From NCBI GenBank assembly GCA_024529925.1, contig JAFEUB010001791.1:186001-250000 (forward strand): a DNA stretch of 64,000 nucleotides, read 5' to 3'. Positions 47,155 to 60,716 of this stretch are shown here, one piece after another (the first letter of the stretch is position 1; each line of letters starts with the position of its first letter). This stretch comes from Ophthalmolycus amberensis (Eukaryota > Chordata > Actinopteri > Perciformes > Zoarcidae). The translations under genes were made by a program, and so were the position numbers. The notes beneath the pieces are model-generated. The model was not told where the DNA came from and did no database searches. It worked only from the letters and a program-made list of their open reading frames with translations.

Positions 47155-47217
47155 ATGGAGGACAAATTAATAGTGGCGGTTTGTGGGTTCCCCGAGCTCT
47201 ACGATACCTCATATCAA
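47155..47217 (+). pseudogene. MADF-domain gene remnant inside the Harbinger element
   Basis: Twenty residues, MEDKLIVAVCGFPELYD..., then a stop. The pattern of a charged start, hydrophobic helix and FPELYD is characteristic of MADF DNA-binding domains found in the second gene of PIF/Harbinger transposons. The rest of the gene has been deleted. Confidence 0.6.
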
Positions 47218-47379
47218 TAGAGACCGGACCAAACTACGTGTATACATGTGTGTGTGTAAACCATACGGTACAAACAATGAATAGACGCTGCCGTATTTAC
47301 GTCTACGTGACGTTATTGAGTGCTGGTGGAGCTGCTACGATGTTAGCATAGCCTAGCACCGATCCATCAGAGCTCCATT

Positions 47380-47558
47380 GAGAAGACAAGTAGCCTACAA
47401 ATCGGCATCATTATGTAGTTATTTCGGAGTCCCTTTTTGTCGGAGAAGACAAGTACAAATCGGCATCATTATGTAGTTATTTCGGAGTCCCTTTTTGTCG
47501 GAGAAGACAAGTACAAATCGGCATCATTATGTAGTTATTTCGGAGTCCCTTTTTGTCG
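47380..47558. repeat. three tandem copies of a 58-bp unit
   Basis: Units begin GAGAAGACAAGTA at 47380, 47443 and 47501 and end CCCTTTTTGTCG. The first carries a 5-base insertion; the second and third appear identical. They lie inside the Harbinger derivative. Confidence 0.9.
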
Positions 47559-49799
47559 GTTTATTTTCCGTTGAATCACAGCCAAATCAGTTTATGTTGT
47601 GTTCCTACAGCTGTAAACAGCGACCGGTGGCTTGCTAGACACAGTGAATACAGCTCGATACAATCCACGGAGCTCCTCTGAACAATATTATGAACCAGAC
47701 ATGACTGCGTTTGGCATTCCGACGTTTGAGGGACTTCCACAACACGTACAAAGCAGCAATTGTCCTTATTCCTTTCACGGTTGATAGCGGAAAGTAATGG
47801 CGGCCAGGTGAACGGCTTCCAGTCGATAAACCACGGCCCCTCTCCGGCGCTACGAGATTTTGCGGCGTTTGGTCTGAACACGACCGGCGGCGCGTTGGAC
47901 GCTTTTTTGCAGTGCGTTGGACGTGATTTTGCAGCGCGTCAAAAAATCAACGCGACCGGTGTGAACGCAGCATTAGTGACGTACTTGTTGTTAATCCAAA
48001 TGAATTTTCCCTAAAACTGGGAATATGTTTCACTCTACGAACAGCCGTCTTTGATCCAGTTCTAATTTAGAATCTGTTTTAAGCAACAAATAAGAAAAAT
48101 AAGACAAAGCTGCGGAACTGAATCAAACAATATTGTCACAAAATGGCCAGTGTGATTTTCCTGAAGATAAAATATCTGTTCAACACAGTCATGAAGACCA
48201 CCAGCTGCACAATAGCAGGCTGGTTTTGGTCACTGCGGTGCTGCAAAACATTTGGTTTGGGATCGCTCTGTTTGCAGCGTGAGCGGTTTGCTGAAGCTGC
48301 ATCACCCGTCTATTGTTATCTCCCTCTTCTGTCTGCAAAACCATGTGGTTAACAACACGCCATGCGAGTTAAACATCTTCTTAGATACTATCACTGTCTG
48401 CTGCCAGATAGCTGTCTCAGACTGACTCCAGTTGTGACCTGTTCCCACAACATCCAAACACAATGTTTCACAAGCTCACTCAAGAAATGAGGGCGACCAT
48501 CAAGATATGTTATGCTGATCAGTAGCAGTGGGATCCAGGACTTTCACATCGGCAGCTGAACAGCATTGCATTCATGTGGAACTTTTGTCATTGAATGAAA
48601 CTGCTCTGTACTGAGTACTGTGTCGAGCGTACTGCGTGCAGTGGCTACAATACTACCAGTTAAAGCAAGAGACTAAGTGGCAAATACACAAAAGGTTTGC
48701 TTGGCTTTTGCGGCCGCTTTTTTTGCGCCGCCAGGCAATAGCCAGCTATTTGCTAAATAAGGTAATACATGCATAAAGCCGGCGGTCCAGTCCAATAGAG
48801 ACAGAGCGCAACGCATCATACTTTAAAAACCACGCCCACCAGAGGGGAAGACAATCGCCGCCACAATATGCAACCACGGGCTGAAATAACAAAGTGCCTG
48901 TAGCTTGCTAACAACAACATTCCACCATATCACAAGTTACATTGTGTCAAACTGCTTGAGCTTAACGTATAGAAATATAGTTAGCCTAAAACTGACATTT
49001 GGACAAAACTAAGGCATACTGAGTGCTTACCCAATAATTAAGAATAGAATAAATTAAAAGTCAATGGGTCTCATCCTCTGCTGGTGACTATGAATGTCTG
49101 TACAAACACTCTTGGTTTTTGGGAAATTTCCATCTGGACTGACCAACTGACAGACCAACCGCCAGTTTGCCGCTATCATCTGATTTTGAATGGTTATACA
49201 AAAAGTATGAAATGAAAACATATTTAGTATATCTAGCTGCATGACTGCAAGAGAAACTAATGAGGGAGCAACGCCACCAAACACTAGACTCTGTGTCCCG
49301 TGTCCTCAAATGACTTTGTAAGTGCTACTCCGTCAGCTTCCTTTGAGACCCTACCATATCAAAACAGAACACAGTTATCTCTGGGCATGTGCCGCGTGGT
49401 GAGCGAGTGGCCGGTACATTGGCTTGGATGTGACTTTCAATCATGGTGGCGTGCCTTCGACCCAGTAGACTTCGCTAAGTTCAGCTCCGGCTCATAAATC
49501 AACCGACTGTCTCGCTGAGTTGGCTGCAGAGTTCGTAGCTCCCCCGAGTGTCATGTGTGATTTAACCCTCTGCAGTCAGAGTAGGCTGTTCTCATCAGGC
49601 CTCTGTGTGTAGCTACAGTGGTCAGCAGGGTCACCGCTAGAGTCTCCCTTTGTAATACACCTCACGTCTGTGCTGTTTAACTGTCAGCAGGTCAAGTTTA
49701 ACATGCTGCACTGCTCTGTTTTCATGCCTTTGTTTTCACAAATGATGGTTATTAATCGTCATTATGTTTTGCAAAAGATTTTTAAAAAGTAGAGAGGTA

Positions 49800-50080
49800 G
49801 TAGTAGAGATCTTTTCTTACAGCACCATCATCAGTAGTGATTTTCAATTCCGACCAACAGGCAATAGCCCCAAAATACCAACATTCCCTCAGCTGTACTT
49901 TGTGTTGTGCACTAATTAGTAAATGTCAGCATGTTAATACTCTAAACTAAGATCGTGAAACATACTAACTAGGCCAACCTGGTTGTCGTTGTGAGCATGT
50001 TAGCGAGCTGACGTTAGCATTTAGCTCAAAGCACCACTGTGGCTATACGTACAGAATAGCTGGCAACTTTTAGTCTTGTG
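49800..50080 (-). repeat. GCTAAC-family dispersed repeat, copy 3
   Basis: CAGCTGTACTTTGTGTTGTG, ACTAATTAGTAAATGTCAGC, GAGCATGTTAGCGAGC and CATTTAGCTCAAAGCACCAC are the reverse complement order of the repeat at 10.3 kb. Confidence 0.6.
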
Positions 50081-51225
50081 GAAAATACAGTTACTAAATT
50101 TAACCATGCGGGGGTTGCCTCCATGTTTGGAAATAAACCTGCAAAAGAGCCATCTTGGATGCCTCTGGTAGATAAAACGATGTGTCCTTTAGGGATAAAA
50201 CATGACAAAGTGCTCTCTAATGTGCCCTTCCAGTAGAGACAATGTGATGCAGCGCCCTCTATGGTGGCTTCACAATTGGAAGATGCTATGCAGTGCCATA
50301 ACGGCTGTTCTACATGCTGGTGCCCCATCGCATGCAGCCCTTTATATTTGCTCCTCAAACAGCCTCAGACACCACAGTTCTATCACAAATGTTAAGGTAC
50401 TTTATATACAAAATAAGTGAAAATGTGTCTATTGATTCAGTTTGTATCTGCGTGGTGGGGCATAATGCTCCCAGTATGCCCTCCACTGGGAGCTGAGCAT
50501 CAGAGCTCACTCAGACTCAGGCTGTAATTCATCTTCTATGAGGCCAGGTGGAGACTGGAGGCTGTCATCGTGATGTTATTGATGGGCTGCACTTGAGCCA
50601 CAAGGAACTGAGCTGTGCTCTGAGCTTGGTTTGTTAACAGAGATTACTCTGGGGGAAATCTTGACTCAATAAGATGATAATATCTTGGGATACAATCTAA
50701 GACTATGTGTAATGATGCAGTGGAGTAGTTAATACCAAGCTAAGGCATAGTAAGTGGGTAATGATATGATCATCATACTGTACACACACATGGCAGCACA
50801 ACTCATATGTCCTTTGGCAGCCCAAACAGAGCTCGGGCAAGAGCATAAATAAATCTAGAAATGAAAGAGATGAAAGGTTATTTTCTTTTCTCAGTCTCAA
50901 ACAGTAGATTACAGTATAAACCTTGACACATGTTCCGGATCAGCTGAAGCAGCAGAAAATTACCTCTCAAGACCTTTCATGGGCGGACTGTTTGTGTATT
51001 TGTCTCTGCGTGTGCGTTTGTGTATTCAATCATAAGGGTCATGCTGTTTGATGTGTCTCTGTTCTTTGTGTGTGTGTGTGTGTTACAGTTCAGTCGTACA
51101 AGCCGTGCTGTTAAATGTGCGTCGCTTGACCGATACACGCATGTGTGTTTGTGTGTATTTTGTCATAGCAGCCATGCTGTTTGACATGTTTCGACTGTGT
51201 GTGCATGTATGGATCTGTGTTTATA

Positions 51226-51257
51226 TCAGTGTGTGTGTGTGTGTGTGTGTGTGTGTA
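51226..51257. repeat. (GT)n microsatellite
   Basis: Pure GT run within a 400-base stretch (51000-51440) generally rich in TGTG words. Confidence 0.8.
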
Positions 51258-53083
51258 GCGTGGTAGCGCAGCCTGCTTCTTGACAGGCTCTGGGCCTGTT
51301 GACAGCTCCTCTGCTCCCTGTCAAGCACCAGAACAGCTCTATGTGTGAGTGAAGAGTAGCTGTAGGAACGATGCCCAGAGAGCAGAAAGAGGTCTGGAGT
51401 GTGTGTATGTGCATGTGTGTGTGTGTGTATGTGTACCTGTGTCGCTGCCTATGTGTGTCTAACTCCACAGCCAGGTTGTTTTTATGGAGACAGATCTTGG
51501 AAGCTCCCACCGCCTCCTCTTTCTACAAACCATTAACTTTCGACACTTGAAATATGCCCTTTAAGGCACTATATTATGTCTGCCTTCTATCAATATAGAG
51601 TCATCAATCAGACCTCATCATCTCCCTCTCTGGCATCCCTGCGTCTCTTCACATCGATTGCTTTCTATCACCACCTTTCTTTCCCTTTGTGATTTAACTC
51701 TCGTAATTTCCCTCTCCTCCCTGCTCCCTATCTCTCTTTCCTCTCGTCACGTCTCATATTCAGAAGACTGTATATCCACGCTGACACATGAACTTAAGTC
51801 TTCGCGTTTGACGGAGCAGACCAGCCAAGTGTTACAGAACCGCGCACTGATATTGAAAATAAACAGAGCTGAAAAGCCAAGGAGACGTGGGGGGGTGGGG
51901 GGGGACAGAAAAAGAGACTCAGAAAAGAGCAGATGATGGAGAGGAAGCATGAAATGTCATATTGTGTTACCAAAACAACATTACATAGTGGGGGGGGGGA
52001 AAGGGGGCTGTCACATCATTCTGGCCTCTCTCCAACGGCCTTACGCTGGCTCTGACCTCACCGCCGAAGTCCAGTGTATTCATCACAGAGATCGAAGAGC
52101 TTGTGAAGGCATCACATGGTTCTCTTTGACGGGGCAGCTGAGTCAAGATGTGTGCCCTCGTGTGCCAATGCTTCTGTGAGTCACAGGAGACCACATTGAC
52201 CAAAAGGATGCCAACACACAGGTCAGACATTAGAAGACTTTTTATACTTCAACACACATATTTAAGCCACATGTCGCTCCTAAACAGCCGTTGAGTTAAA
52301 TCACGAGACAGTGGCTGTTTTTCTGCTGCGTGCACACTTTGTGGGGTTCTTTGGACACCTGGCTACACAGATGTGGGTAAACAAAGCTCAAGTCAGCCTG
52401 TGACTAAGACTTCCCCCTCAAACACAATTACATCCAACAGAGGCCACAGCAGCCGAGGTACAATACCGCCACAGACACAAGTGCTAGACATACACCAAAA
52501 AAAAAAAGAAAAACTGAATAAATGCAGGAAAAACAGGGTTAGAGTTTCACTGCCACCAAACTGAACTCTTTACATCCGAGCAGAGGGAGCCTGCACTGAC
52601 TCAGACGCAGAGCCAGGCTTTTCCTTTCTCCAGTCAGCCCTGTGAACTCACGTTACAGAAGCAAGGAAGAGCACCATGTATGAAAACAATGTGGGCAGAC
52701 GGTGGCTAGACCTCTGTTGATCTTTAAGCATGATATCTTCATACCGAGACGAGCTTTGATGCCACGAATTTACTATACATGTTGCATAAAAGCTGTTTGG
52801 GCAATAAGTTCATCTTCAAAGAACCTCATTAGAGCAAATGGCCATCTTCAAAAGACGGTCAAGTCCAAATCCAGATTATTCTCGATTTAAGGAAGAGCTC
52901 ATCTGATCCTTCATGTGTGGTTCCTTCACATCAGTGCAGACCAGAGGCTTTGATTTAATGGTATCATAACACATGCTGCTTATACTGTGTTCCCCATCAC
53001 GCCTCTGTTGATCCCCTGCTTGGATAAACCACAAACAGGACATTGACAATGAACACCAAAAGTATTATACGGACCAACATTAG

Positions 53084-53111
53084 CTATATATATATATATA
53101 TATATATATAT
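53084..53111. repeat. (TA)n microsatellite
   Basis: About fourteen TA dinucleotides. Confidence 0.9.
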
Positions 53112-53267
53112 CATATTTTCATAATATTATGATATGAATACATCTATTGTCCAGTGCTGAGATTTGCAGCAGCATCCCAATGGCTGTTGAAATGACAAGA
53201 GGGGAAACATGATTATTTCTCCATTTCTTTCACCATTCGAGTAGCCAGGTAGCTCTGTTTAGCAGCA

Positions 53268-53284
53268 GGGGGGGGGGGGGGGGG
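53268..53284. repeat. poly(G) tract
   Basis: A run of about 16-17 G residues, capable of forming a G-quadruplex. Confidence 0.85.
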
Positions 53285-56200
53285 CTTTACACTCCTCCAC
53301 CTCTCCTGCTTTGGCTCTCAGGGCTAAAATGGGGCAAAATGAGAGGGAAGATAACAGGGGGTTCCCGATATGGATAATACAGTTACTCACAATGATCAGT
53401 GGGAGAGAACACGTGTGCATCATGGGGTGACTTTGATGTGAGAGCATTATGAGCTCGAGAGAATAAATATAAGACATGGCTCTCTGCGGAGGAGAGTCAG
53501 CAGGAATGTGTGTGTTTGTGCAAAAAGAGAAAGCAAGTGAATAATATGATGGAAAGTGTGTGTTGGACTAAAATCTCAGGACAAACAACACCTGTCATCT
53601 GTCTGTGTATCTACTCTGCAACACATATAATCTGTTTGGTCCCAACACTGCTGAATTACAGACATACATTCTGTTGATACAAAAATAATAATAATTTGTA
53701 CGCTTGAGTAAGCTACATGCACTGCTCAACACGCACGGCTTCAGGAAACACTGGTTTGAGATTTAATATGGCAGTCCCACACACTTCATCATCATCATCA
53801 CTATAGCTGTTATGTCATGCATGCAGTCCACAGTAAGGAGGTGATGGGGATATAATGTGAACAACAAGACCTGCTGTTGTTGTAAATGAAAAGTCGTGGT
53901 GCTGCTCGATGAAGCTGTGCTCATTGGCTTATTGTTCAAGTTGCCGTTTCCCACTAAAATGATAAAGTGCCCCATCCAACCTGGATTCAAAACTGCCTCT
54001 GATCTAAACGGAACTACTTTCATCACCCAGTAATAACTCTGATTCATGTTCCGCGTTCCTTACAATCACCCTAAAACACTGACAGAAGAAAAAAGAAACA
54101 TACGAGACATTGCGTCCAGAAAAACAGCCCTGACCATGACCCCTGTCGCCATATCGCCTCATCTCATCTTTCCCCTCCTGCTTTTGCTCATTGTGGATGA
54201 TGAAGATAGACAGATAGCCATCCACCGCCTGTGTTGACACGCCACAGGGGACGTCACTGCAGAGAAAACATCTTAATGCAAACCTGCAGACCTGTTGCCA
54301 CTGAACACCGTCTAAACCAGTGTGTACTTCTTCCACAAACACTCGGCGAAAGCCTCAGACACAAACCAATCATCGGGGAAGAGATTCAGACTCTGGGCGA
54401 TTTAGCTTTCTCCGACTTATCTCTACCTGTCTCATGTGACCGGGCTTAAACAGACTCATATCAGAACCCCTTCTGACATTATTTGACATATCCCAACCCC
54501 TAACATTACCCTTCTCCCTCTCAACCACCTCCTGTCCCGCCCGTTTTCTCCGGGACGTCCGGAAAGGGAAAACCACAATAACATTTCACCGGAGACTCAG
54601 TCAATATTATTCCTAGACATCTTCAAAGCGTGACAGAGGATATTGGACCCCGAGCGAGAGACGGGTGGAGATAGCGAGGGAGTGTGTGTCTGTAGTCCAT
54701 CTGAGAGCAGAGACAACAGACAGAGACAGAGAGTGCTCAGTGTGGACAGCCAGTCTCTGAGGTATGGCTGCCTAAAGCTATGAGCCACTCCTTCATATCC
54801 ATTAAACCCACATTCTCTTTGAAGCGCTATCTTTCTGCCCTCGGGTTAACCATCTCTCTTTGTGTCCTTACCTTTGTCCACACTGTGCATAATGCTCATT
54901 CTTCCTCACACCACTAGGGGTCCCTGTGTGCATAATAAACAAAAGAGTTTGCACACGCTTCCAGCCTCAGTTACCGCTATCTCTGTAGTCGTTTCACATT
55001 TCCTCTTCATGTGGTGGAGTAGTAGTGTAGCAGTGGTAGTAATAGAAGAAGCACCGCTATCATTACAGACCAATAGACAAGTAATGATGCTGAGGCAGGG
55101 AGTTAATGTTGGGGTTTTGTGGCAGGACTTCTGCACAACATCAGACAGAGAGACGCGGAGCCGCAAGGACAAGTAGACACAGGATCCTTAGTGCTGCGGG
55201 GCCACAAACATTAACAAGGTCTCTTCACTCTCTCTTTTCCTACTCCCTATACCTCCCATCTGGGGTACAATAACGGACACACTCAGGAAAACATATACGC
55301 AAAAGACAATAAAAGTGTTGGAAAGCACAAGTATCGTCAGGGTTCAGTTGCAGATATACTTTAACAATTTGAAAATACCTTTAGATCGGAATGGGCTCTT
55401 TTTCTCTCAACTGCTCCATATAACGCCTCCCCAGATGTGCGTTAGTGCGGTCCGCTAACAGAACATTAACTTTAAAGTCTTCTTTCGTCCCCGGCTATAC
55501 GTGCACTATGCTGTAAGCGCTGGCCCCCGGCCAGGAATCTCCTGCAGCCAGCCGCTCATAAGCCCACTTCTAACCGGCCAAGAATGTGGAAAAGCTCCTT
55601 CAAAAGAGAAGCCCACTGCAAGGTGTGGTTACAGCAAGTACCTGAGTCCACAGGTGGCCATATTAGAGGAGACGAAACCGCTAACTGAAATCCCACACCT
55701 GTCTCGGTGCAAGGAGAAGAAACAGAGCAGCGAGGGATGAAAAGATGCGATGAGATCCACGTGGCTGTGTCGTGTTATTCCTGTTGCATGCCACTTTCAC
55801 ACATCTAAAAACCTCTGAGGCTGCATTCAAGTCGTCCATAGTGCAGATGTGTAAAACAAAGAAATATTGACTCTTCAGCCTTTCAGATTCGCAGCGCTTG
55901 ATGAATGGCGCCCAATAAAAGAAGTCAAAGGGTCAAAGGGCAGAAGTGTCACAGTTTTACAACGTGAAACTGTGTTAAAAGACAAGCGGATCAAATACAC
56001 TTAGCAGAAACGCCCAATCCCTCATCTGAACGGACAACACAATCAGCGTACGGGGACGGTCGGCCACTAACAAAGCTGCCCAGTAACACAAGTGAGCGCG
56101 GAGTGGTGAGAAGAGGAGTGGAGAACACGGCCGAGGACAAAGAGCTGCTTGTCCGAGGTCTGTCATGGAGGGGCCCGGTGCCACTTGTTTGAGGGGTCTC

Positions 56201-57115
56201 CGTGATAAATTTCCCACGACTTGACTCTGTCACACTGTCTGCCACTTGGACAATAACTGAGATCACAGCAGAGTAGTGGAGCGTTGACATCGCGGCCTGC
56301 ACAGATGGAGCGTTTATTTCAAATCCGCCCGCTCCACATCGTGACTGATACATCTTAAGAAGAGCGCTGGACTGAAAATAAATAAAACACTTCTCACAGT
56401 TATCTTTACTTGGACCTGTTTATTTATGAGCATTAATCACGAATATAAGCAGCAAGACACATGTAAGGCTGCAGGGCTGTCAAACAGAGAAGGACAGAGA
56501 TAAATGTAATCCTCCTGGAGAGGAAGCACATGACAACATGTGACATATTGCTTATTTACCTCTTGGAATGACTCTGTTGAAAACCAAATAAAACAAAACC
56601 GTGGGCTGCCAGCACTGTGTATGCCATATACACGCTCTGCGTTGTTGGTCACAGTTTTCTTTAAAGAGCTCCGGAAATCCGGTTCAACTTTGAAAGAGAT
56701 GAGGCTGAAAAGGATTGTTTCGTTTGTCTAATTATAAATATAATTTTAAACATCTTGAAGCTGCAAGAGTTCAACAAATAACACCACAGGAACGGCAGTA
56801 TGTAAAATACATTTCATCAAGCTAAACAAGTTTAGTAACAATTGATTTCTTAATTTGTTTAAATAAAACTGAGAAAAATAAAATAAAATACTAAGAAACT
56901 CTATAAACTTCCTATTGAGTGTCGGACATTAGCCAACAATATGAAATACTATATAGTGATACCATAAGACAGGAAAACGACCAAGGTGAATGAGGCAATG
57001 TCCAAACTCACAGTGCAGGACGTTAGAAGAACATTCATCCACCACTCGGCACTCTTTTCGGGTCTGTTTTGTGGTGTTTTACACACGCAAACCTGTCATC
57101 CCTCTCTGAACCTGC

Positions 57116-57116
<1 letters not shown>

Positions 57117-57150
<34 letters not shown>
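57117..57150. repeat. (GT)n microsatellite upstream of trabd2
   Basis: Seventeen GT units about 370 bases upstream of the start codon, probably just outside or at the edge of the 5' UTR. Confidence 0.9.
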
Positions 57151-57152
<2 letters not shown>

Positions 57153-57518
57153 TGGGATGGGGTAGGGGGGTACTCGAGTCGTCCCACCTCCCTCTCTTCC
57201 AGTCAAGACGCTCCTAACTTGCAGAGCGCACTGCGCAAACTCTCCAAAGAGTTTTCAGCAGCTCCCGCTTCAGCTCTGCACCGAGTTTTTAAAAAAGAGG
57301 AGTCAGAAAAAGTTTCAGACAGCAACAACTAAACTCAGCCGCGGAGAGCGTCGGGAATGGTCCTCCAGCGGCGCGGCACATGTGAGCCGAGAGGCCACCG
57401 GTAACGGTTTCTTTCTTTGTTTATTTCAGAGGAGAGACGGGGAAAGGGCAGTGAGAAGAGAGCGTAAAGGAGACATCTGAGGGCTGACTTGTCAAGAGTG
57501 TCATAAAACCTCGACACG

Positions 57519-60500
57519 ATGGTCCGTCTGCCGGGATTCAGCTTGGTCTTCCTGAGCGCTCTGCTGCACACTGCGGCACCCTGGGGCGCACACCGACCGG
57601 AGAGACCGCGGCAGTGCGACGCACCAAAGTCGGTGAGTCGCGTTGTTGGGGGGACTTTATCATTTAATTGTATCATTCTACCTCTCTGTTCTCCAGAAAG
57701 TTAAGATACTCACACTTGTTGTCGACATCCTAAAGTGTTGTGTCTTTAAAACTTGCAGTTGGAGAATAATAGTGAAACGCACTTTCAGCATGTTCATTTT
57801 GGAGGGGAACTTTACGACAGGATGGCACAATCTCAAAACATTTATCATAATTACGCTCTACAATGAGGCCAAAGGTTACGACCTTTTACACAATTGAATA
57901 TACTTTTTATTATAAGCTAGGATGAAATTCTAACTTTTAGTTGCATTATTGGTGAAAATGGTTGTATAGAATGTATAGCCTATAATATGAATAATAATAA
58001 TAGATTTTCTACACTAATATTATTATTGTGCAGTGATCAAACACTGCAGACTTGTCTTCAGACATGTGAAGAAATTCAGGTATTTCAGTACTGGCTCATA
58101 AAATCACTTCCAAGAAGAGACGCGGGCCTCAGAATTGAAAGCAGTTGCCAAGAGAAATTGTTGAAAGCTCGCCAACTGTATGGCTGTTTATGTGACAAAC
58201 GCAAGAAGGGAACACCCACCGCTGACTTTACTTAATTTGGAAAAGTTTCACTGACCTTTCAGGAGTGATCGTGTTTCAGCGCAACGCACGAGGCCTTATT
58301 AAAACACTTATCTGCGCATATTGGTAAAATTATGGATGTGGCTTGAACTCTTTACCGCGAGGAAGTGCAGCAGCGCGGAGCAGCCGGCCATACTCCAGCT
58401 CAGTTCATGTGTCCGTCTGCATCCCACCGTGAATGCATCCTCTGCATGAAAGGGGGAAAGTTTATTAAAATCATGACATCCAACACGTTTGCCTTCTGGG
58501 GTTAAAAAAATCGACCTCAGCTACAGGCACGTTTCTAAATTATGACACTTGTGCGCACGGGGCCTTTTCGAGATCACAGGCTGTTGTTTCATTGGTGCAT
58601 TATATCCTACAGGCGGATAATGGATCTGTTGTCAGAGATCACTGAAGACTTCGTGCTCCTTCGCTTCATGTGATTTGTAATGCGTCAGTGCAGCGGTCTC
58701 TGTTTTCTGTTAGGAGTAATTACCCCCATAAAAAGGAGCCCTTGCGCGTCAAAGCTCTCCAGAAACGTCCACGCAGCTTTAGCAGAAGTGGGGATCTCGC
58801 CTCACCCCAGGACACGACCACACTTTCCACATCGAGAGGTCTTCTTTTCTGGGGTATAGGCCTTTGCGCACACGTGCAAGTTAACGGATGACAAAATGCT
58901 GCACATGCACACACACACACACACAAAAAAAAGCCTCTGCTCTTTAAGTTTCCGCGTCTCAGAAATACGCCGGAGAATACAGTAATGCGTCTTATGCCGC
59001 ATCTAAAGCAGCGTGTACTGCTGCCTGCCAATGTGGGAATTAAGTTAGAAACAAACTGTTTAAGTGTGTCTGCAAAGAAGATACGCTGCTCTGAAATTAA
59101 AGTCGCACTCTTGATTTGTTTTATGTAGAGAGAGATTGCGCCAGAAATGATAAATGAATTGTAGTTAATTATAAAGATATCAGGACATCCCATATGAGGA
59201 CTCCACTGAGCTTTTGGCAGCAATTTGAAACGTTGTATTTGACAAAGGCAACGTTGGCAGCGTGCAGTATAATTGGAACCCATGTTGAAGGAAATCTTGA
59301 TTAAATTTGAGGAGTAAACATTTTCTAAGAATAACTTTATTTTACACTAATGGGTTTCATCCCTCAAATGCCTGATTACACTGTGTCCCAGAAGCCAGGA
59401 GTATGATATTGTTTATAGAAGTCAATTCTTTTTTCATATTTGAATAATGCCAACATCAAAGTCATAACACATGCACAGCACATCTGCAGAGCACTTAACA
59501 GGAAACATATTTGAAACGCTATGCGGCCCTCACGCTCATCTAGGAATGGCTGTGATTATTTCATTTCCATTGTGACATTGTTCTGTATTAAGATAACCGC
59601 ACCAGACAAACACTTCCTGTAATGTAAACCGTGGAGGACAAAAACCGTGCCGTACTTGAGGCTGTCAGCACCAGGTCTCACTGAACATTTCACAAACAAA
59701 AGTATCACAGTGGGCTCAGAACGGTGAGCAGGTTTCTTTCAGCTTTTTTGGCTTTTATGAGCTCCAGTGCATGTGTATTTGCACTGCAGCCTTCAAAATG
59801 CTTCCCAGCCCGAAAGAAGCTTTGGCAACCGAGGTATGCACCTAAACAATACACGGGGGTCTGTTCACAGCGCAGAAGGCCCCTCTATAAACCTCCGGCC
59901 CGCACCACAGCAGCAAACTCCGAGCTGACTCGACTTCATACCTCCCCTGGCTGCCGTCATCTCAAAACTGTTTTTCAATCTTGAACTTGTTGACCCGACC
60001 CTGTGAGCCAGTAAACCACAACAGAGGAAAAATGTGTCCGCTTTAGTTGAATTTCTCTAAATGATGGTTCTGGTATTTTTTTGTTTCCTTTTGCTCTCTA
60101 AATCGTTACCTCCTTTTATTGTTTCTTTCCTCTGCCTCCTCCACAGCAAAGTGACATGAACTCTTTCCTGTGGAGAGTGAACCGTGCGCCTCCTCACCCA
60201 CCTTCTTACTTATTTGGTACCATCCACGTGCCCTATACACGAGTCTGGGACTTCATCCCCGACAGGTCCAAGCAGGCCTTCTACAACAGCCGCAATGTGT
60301 TCTTTGAGCTGGACCTGACCGACCCTCTGACCATCTCCAAGCTGACCAGCTGCCAGCTGCTGCCCCACGGGGAAAACCTGCAGACGCTGCTACCTCGAGA
60401 CCTGTACCGCCGCCTCAAACGCCACCTGGACTACGTCAAACACATGATGCCTTACTGGATGACCGCCGACCAGCGCGGCCGCGGCCTGTATGCGGACTAC

Positions 60501-60716
60501 CTGTTCAACGCCATTGCGGGGAACTGGGAGAGGAAAAGGCCGGTTTGGGTGATGCTGATGGTGAACTCGTTGACGGAGTGGGACGTTCGGTCCAGGGGGA
60601 CGCCTGTGCTGGATCTGTTCTTGGCTCAAGAGGCAGAGAGGATGGGAAAAGCGACGGGGGCGGTGGAGCGGGTGGAGGAGCAGTGTCACCCCCTCAACGG
60701 GCTGAACTTCTCTCAG
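57519..60716 (+). CDS. trabd2b: TIKI-family Wnt metalloprotease (TRABD2), first two coding exons; gene continues off right edge
   Basis: TIKI proteins are membrane-anchored TraB-fold metalloproteases that clip the N-terminus of Wnt ligands and so inhibit signalling. Exon 57519-57632 encodes a signal peptide (LVFLSALLHTAAP) and a linker. Exon 60147-60716 encodes 190 residues of the catalytic domain, including SYLFGTIHVPYTRVWDFIPD with the GxxH metal-binding motif, FFELDLTDP, NAIAGNWERKRPVWVMLMV and EEQCHPLNGLNFSQ. Both junctions are phase 0. The remaining exons, including the membrane anchor, are beyond 64000. CQLLPHGENLQ and DYVK favour TIKI2 (TRABD2B) while PVLDLFLAQEAER recalls TIKI1, so the a/b choice is only slightly in favour of b. 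An ATG at 60156 lies inside exon 2 and is not the start. Confidence 0.9.
57633..60146 (+). other. trabd2b: first intron of trabd2
   Basis: A 2.5-kb intron with GT donor at 57633 and AG acceptor at 60146. It holds a short AC run near 58911-58923 but no recognised repeat or RNA gene. Confidence 0.75.

Larger units (their letters stand above)
46845..47975. mobile_element. non-autonomous PIF/Harbinger-like element with long TIRs
   Basis: The ends are inverted repeats: 46852-46886 and 47934-47968 are perfect over 35 bases, beginning GCGTTCACACCGGTCGCG, and extend outward to TAATG with two mismatches. CpG-rich subterminal words (GTTGGACGC, GATTTTGC) recur at both sides. The trinucleotides at the edges are TAA and TTA, close to the Harbinger TWA target but not an identical pair. 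A short frame at 47155-47217 reads like the start of the MADF/Myb-like protein these elements encode. No transposase is present. Confidence 0.75.
38718..57060. other. 18-kb gene-poor interval between lpxn and trabd2
   Basis: After the lpxn 3' UTR no open frame shows a domain or a plausible exon chain. The interval holds microsatellites, several interspersed repeats (listed separately) and a Harbinger derivative. Unlabelled parts, for example 41.0-43.4 kb, 44.0-45.6 kb and 52.2-57.0 kb, look like single-copy non-coding DNA. Such a desert upstream of a developmental Wnt regulator may carry enhancers, but I cannot show that from sequence alone. Confidence 0.55.

Noticed and set aside
47576..48014. 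Open frames across the right part of the Harbinger element
   Set aside because: They overlap the inverted repeat and CpG-rich subterminal words and show no transposase motif.
58720..59283. 187-codon minus-strand frame in trabd2 intron 1
   Set aside because: Low-complexity CVCVCACAA segment from an AC run, no domain, no splice partners.
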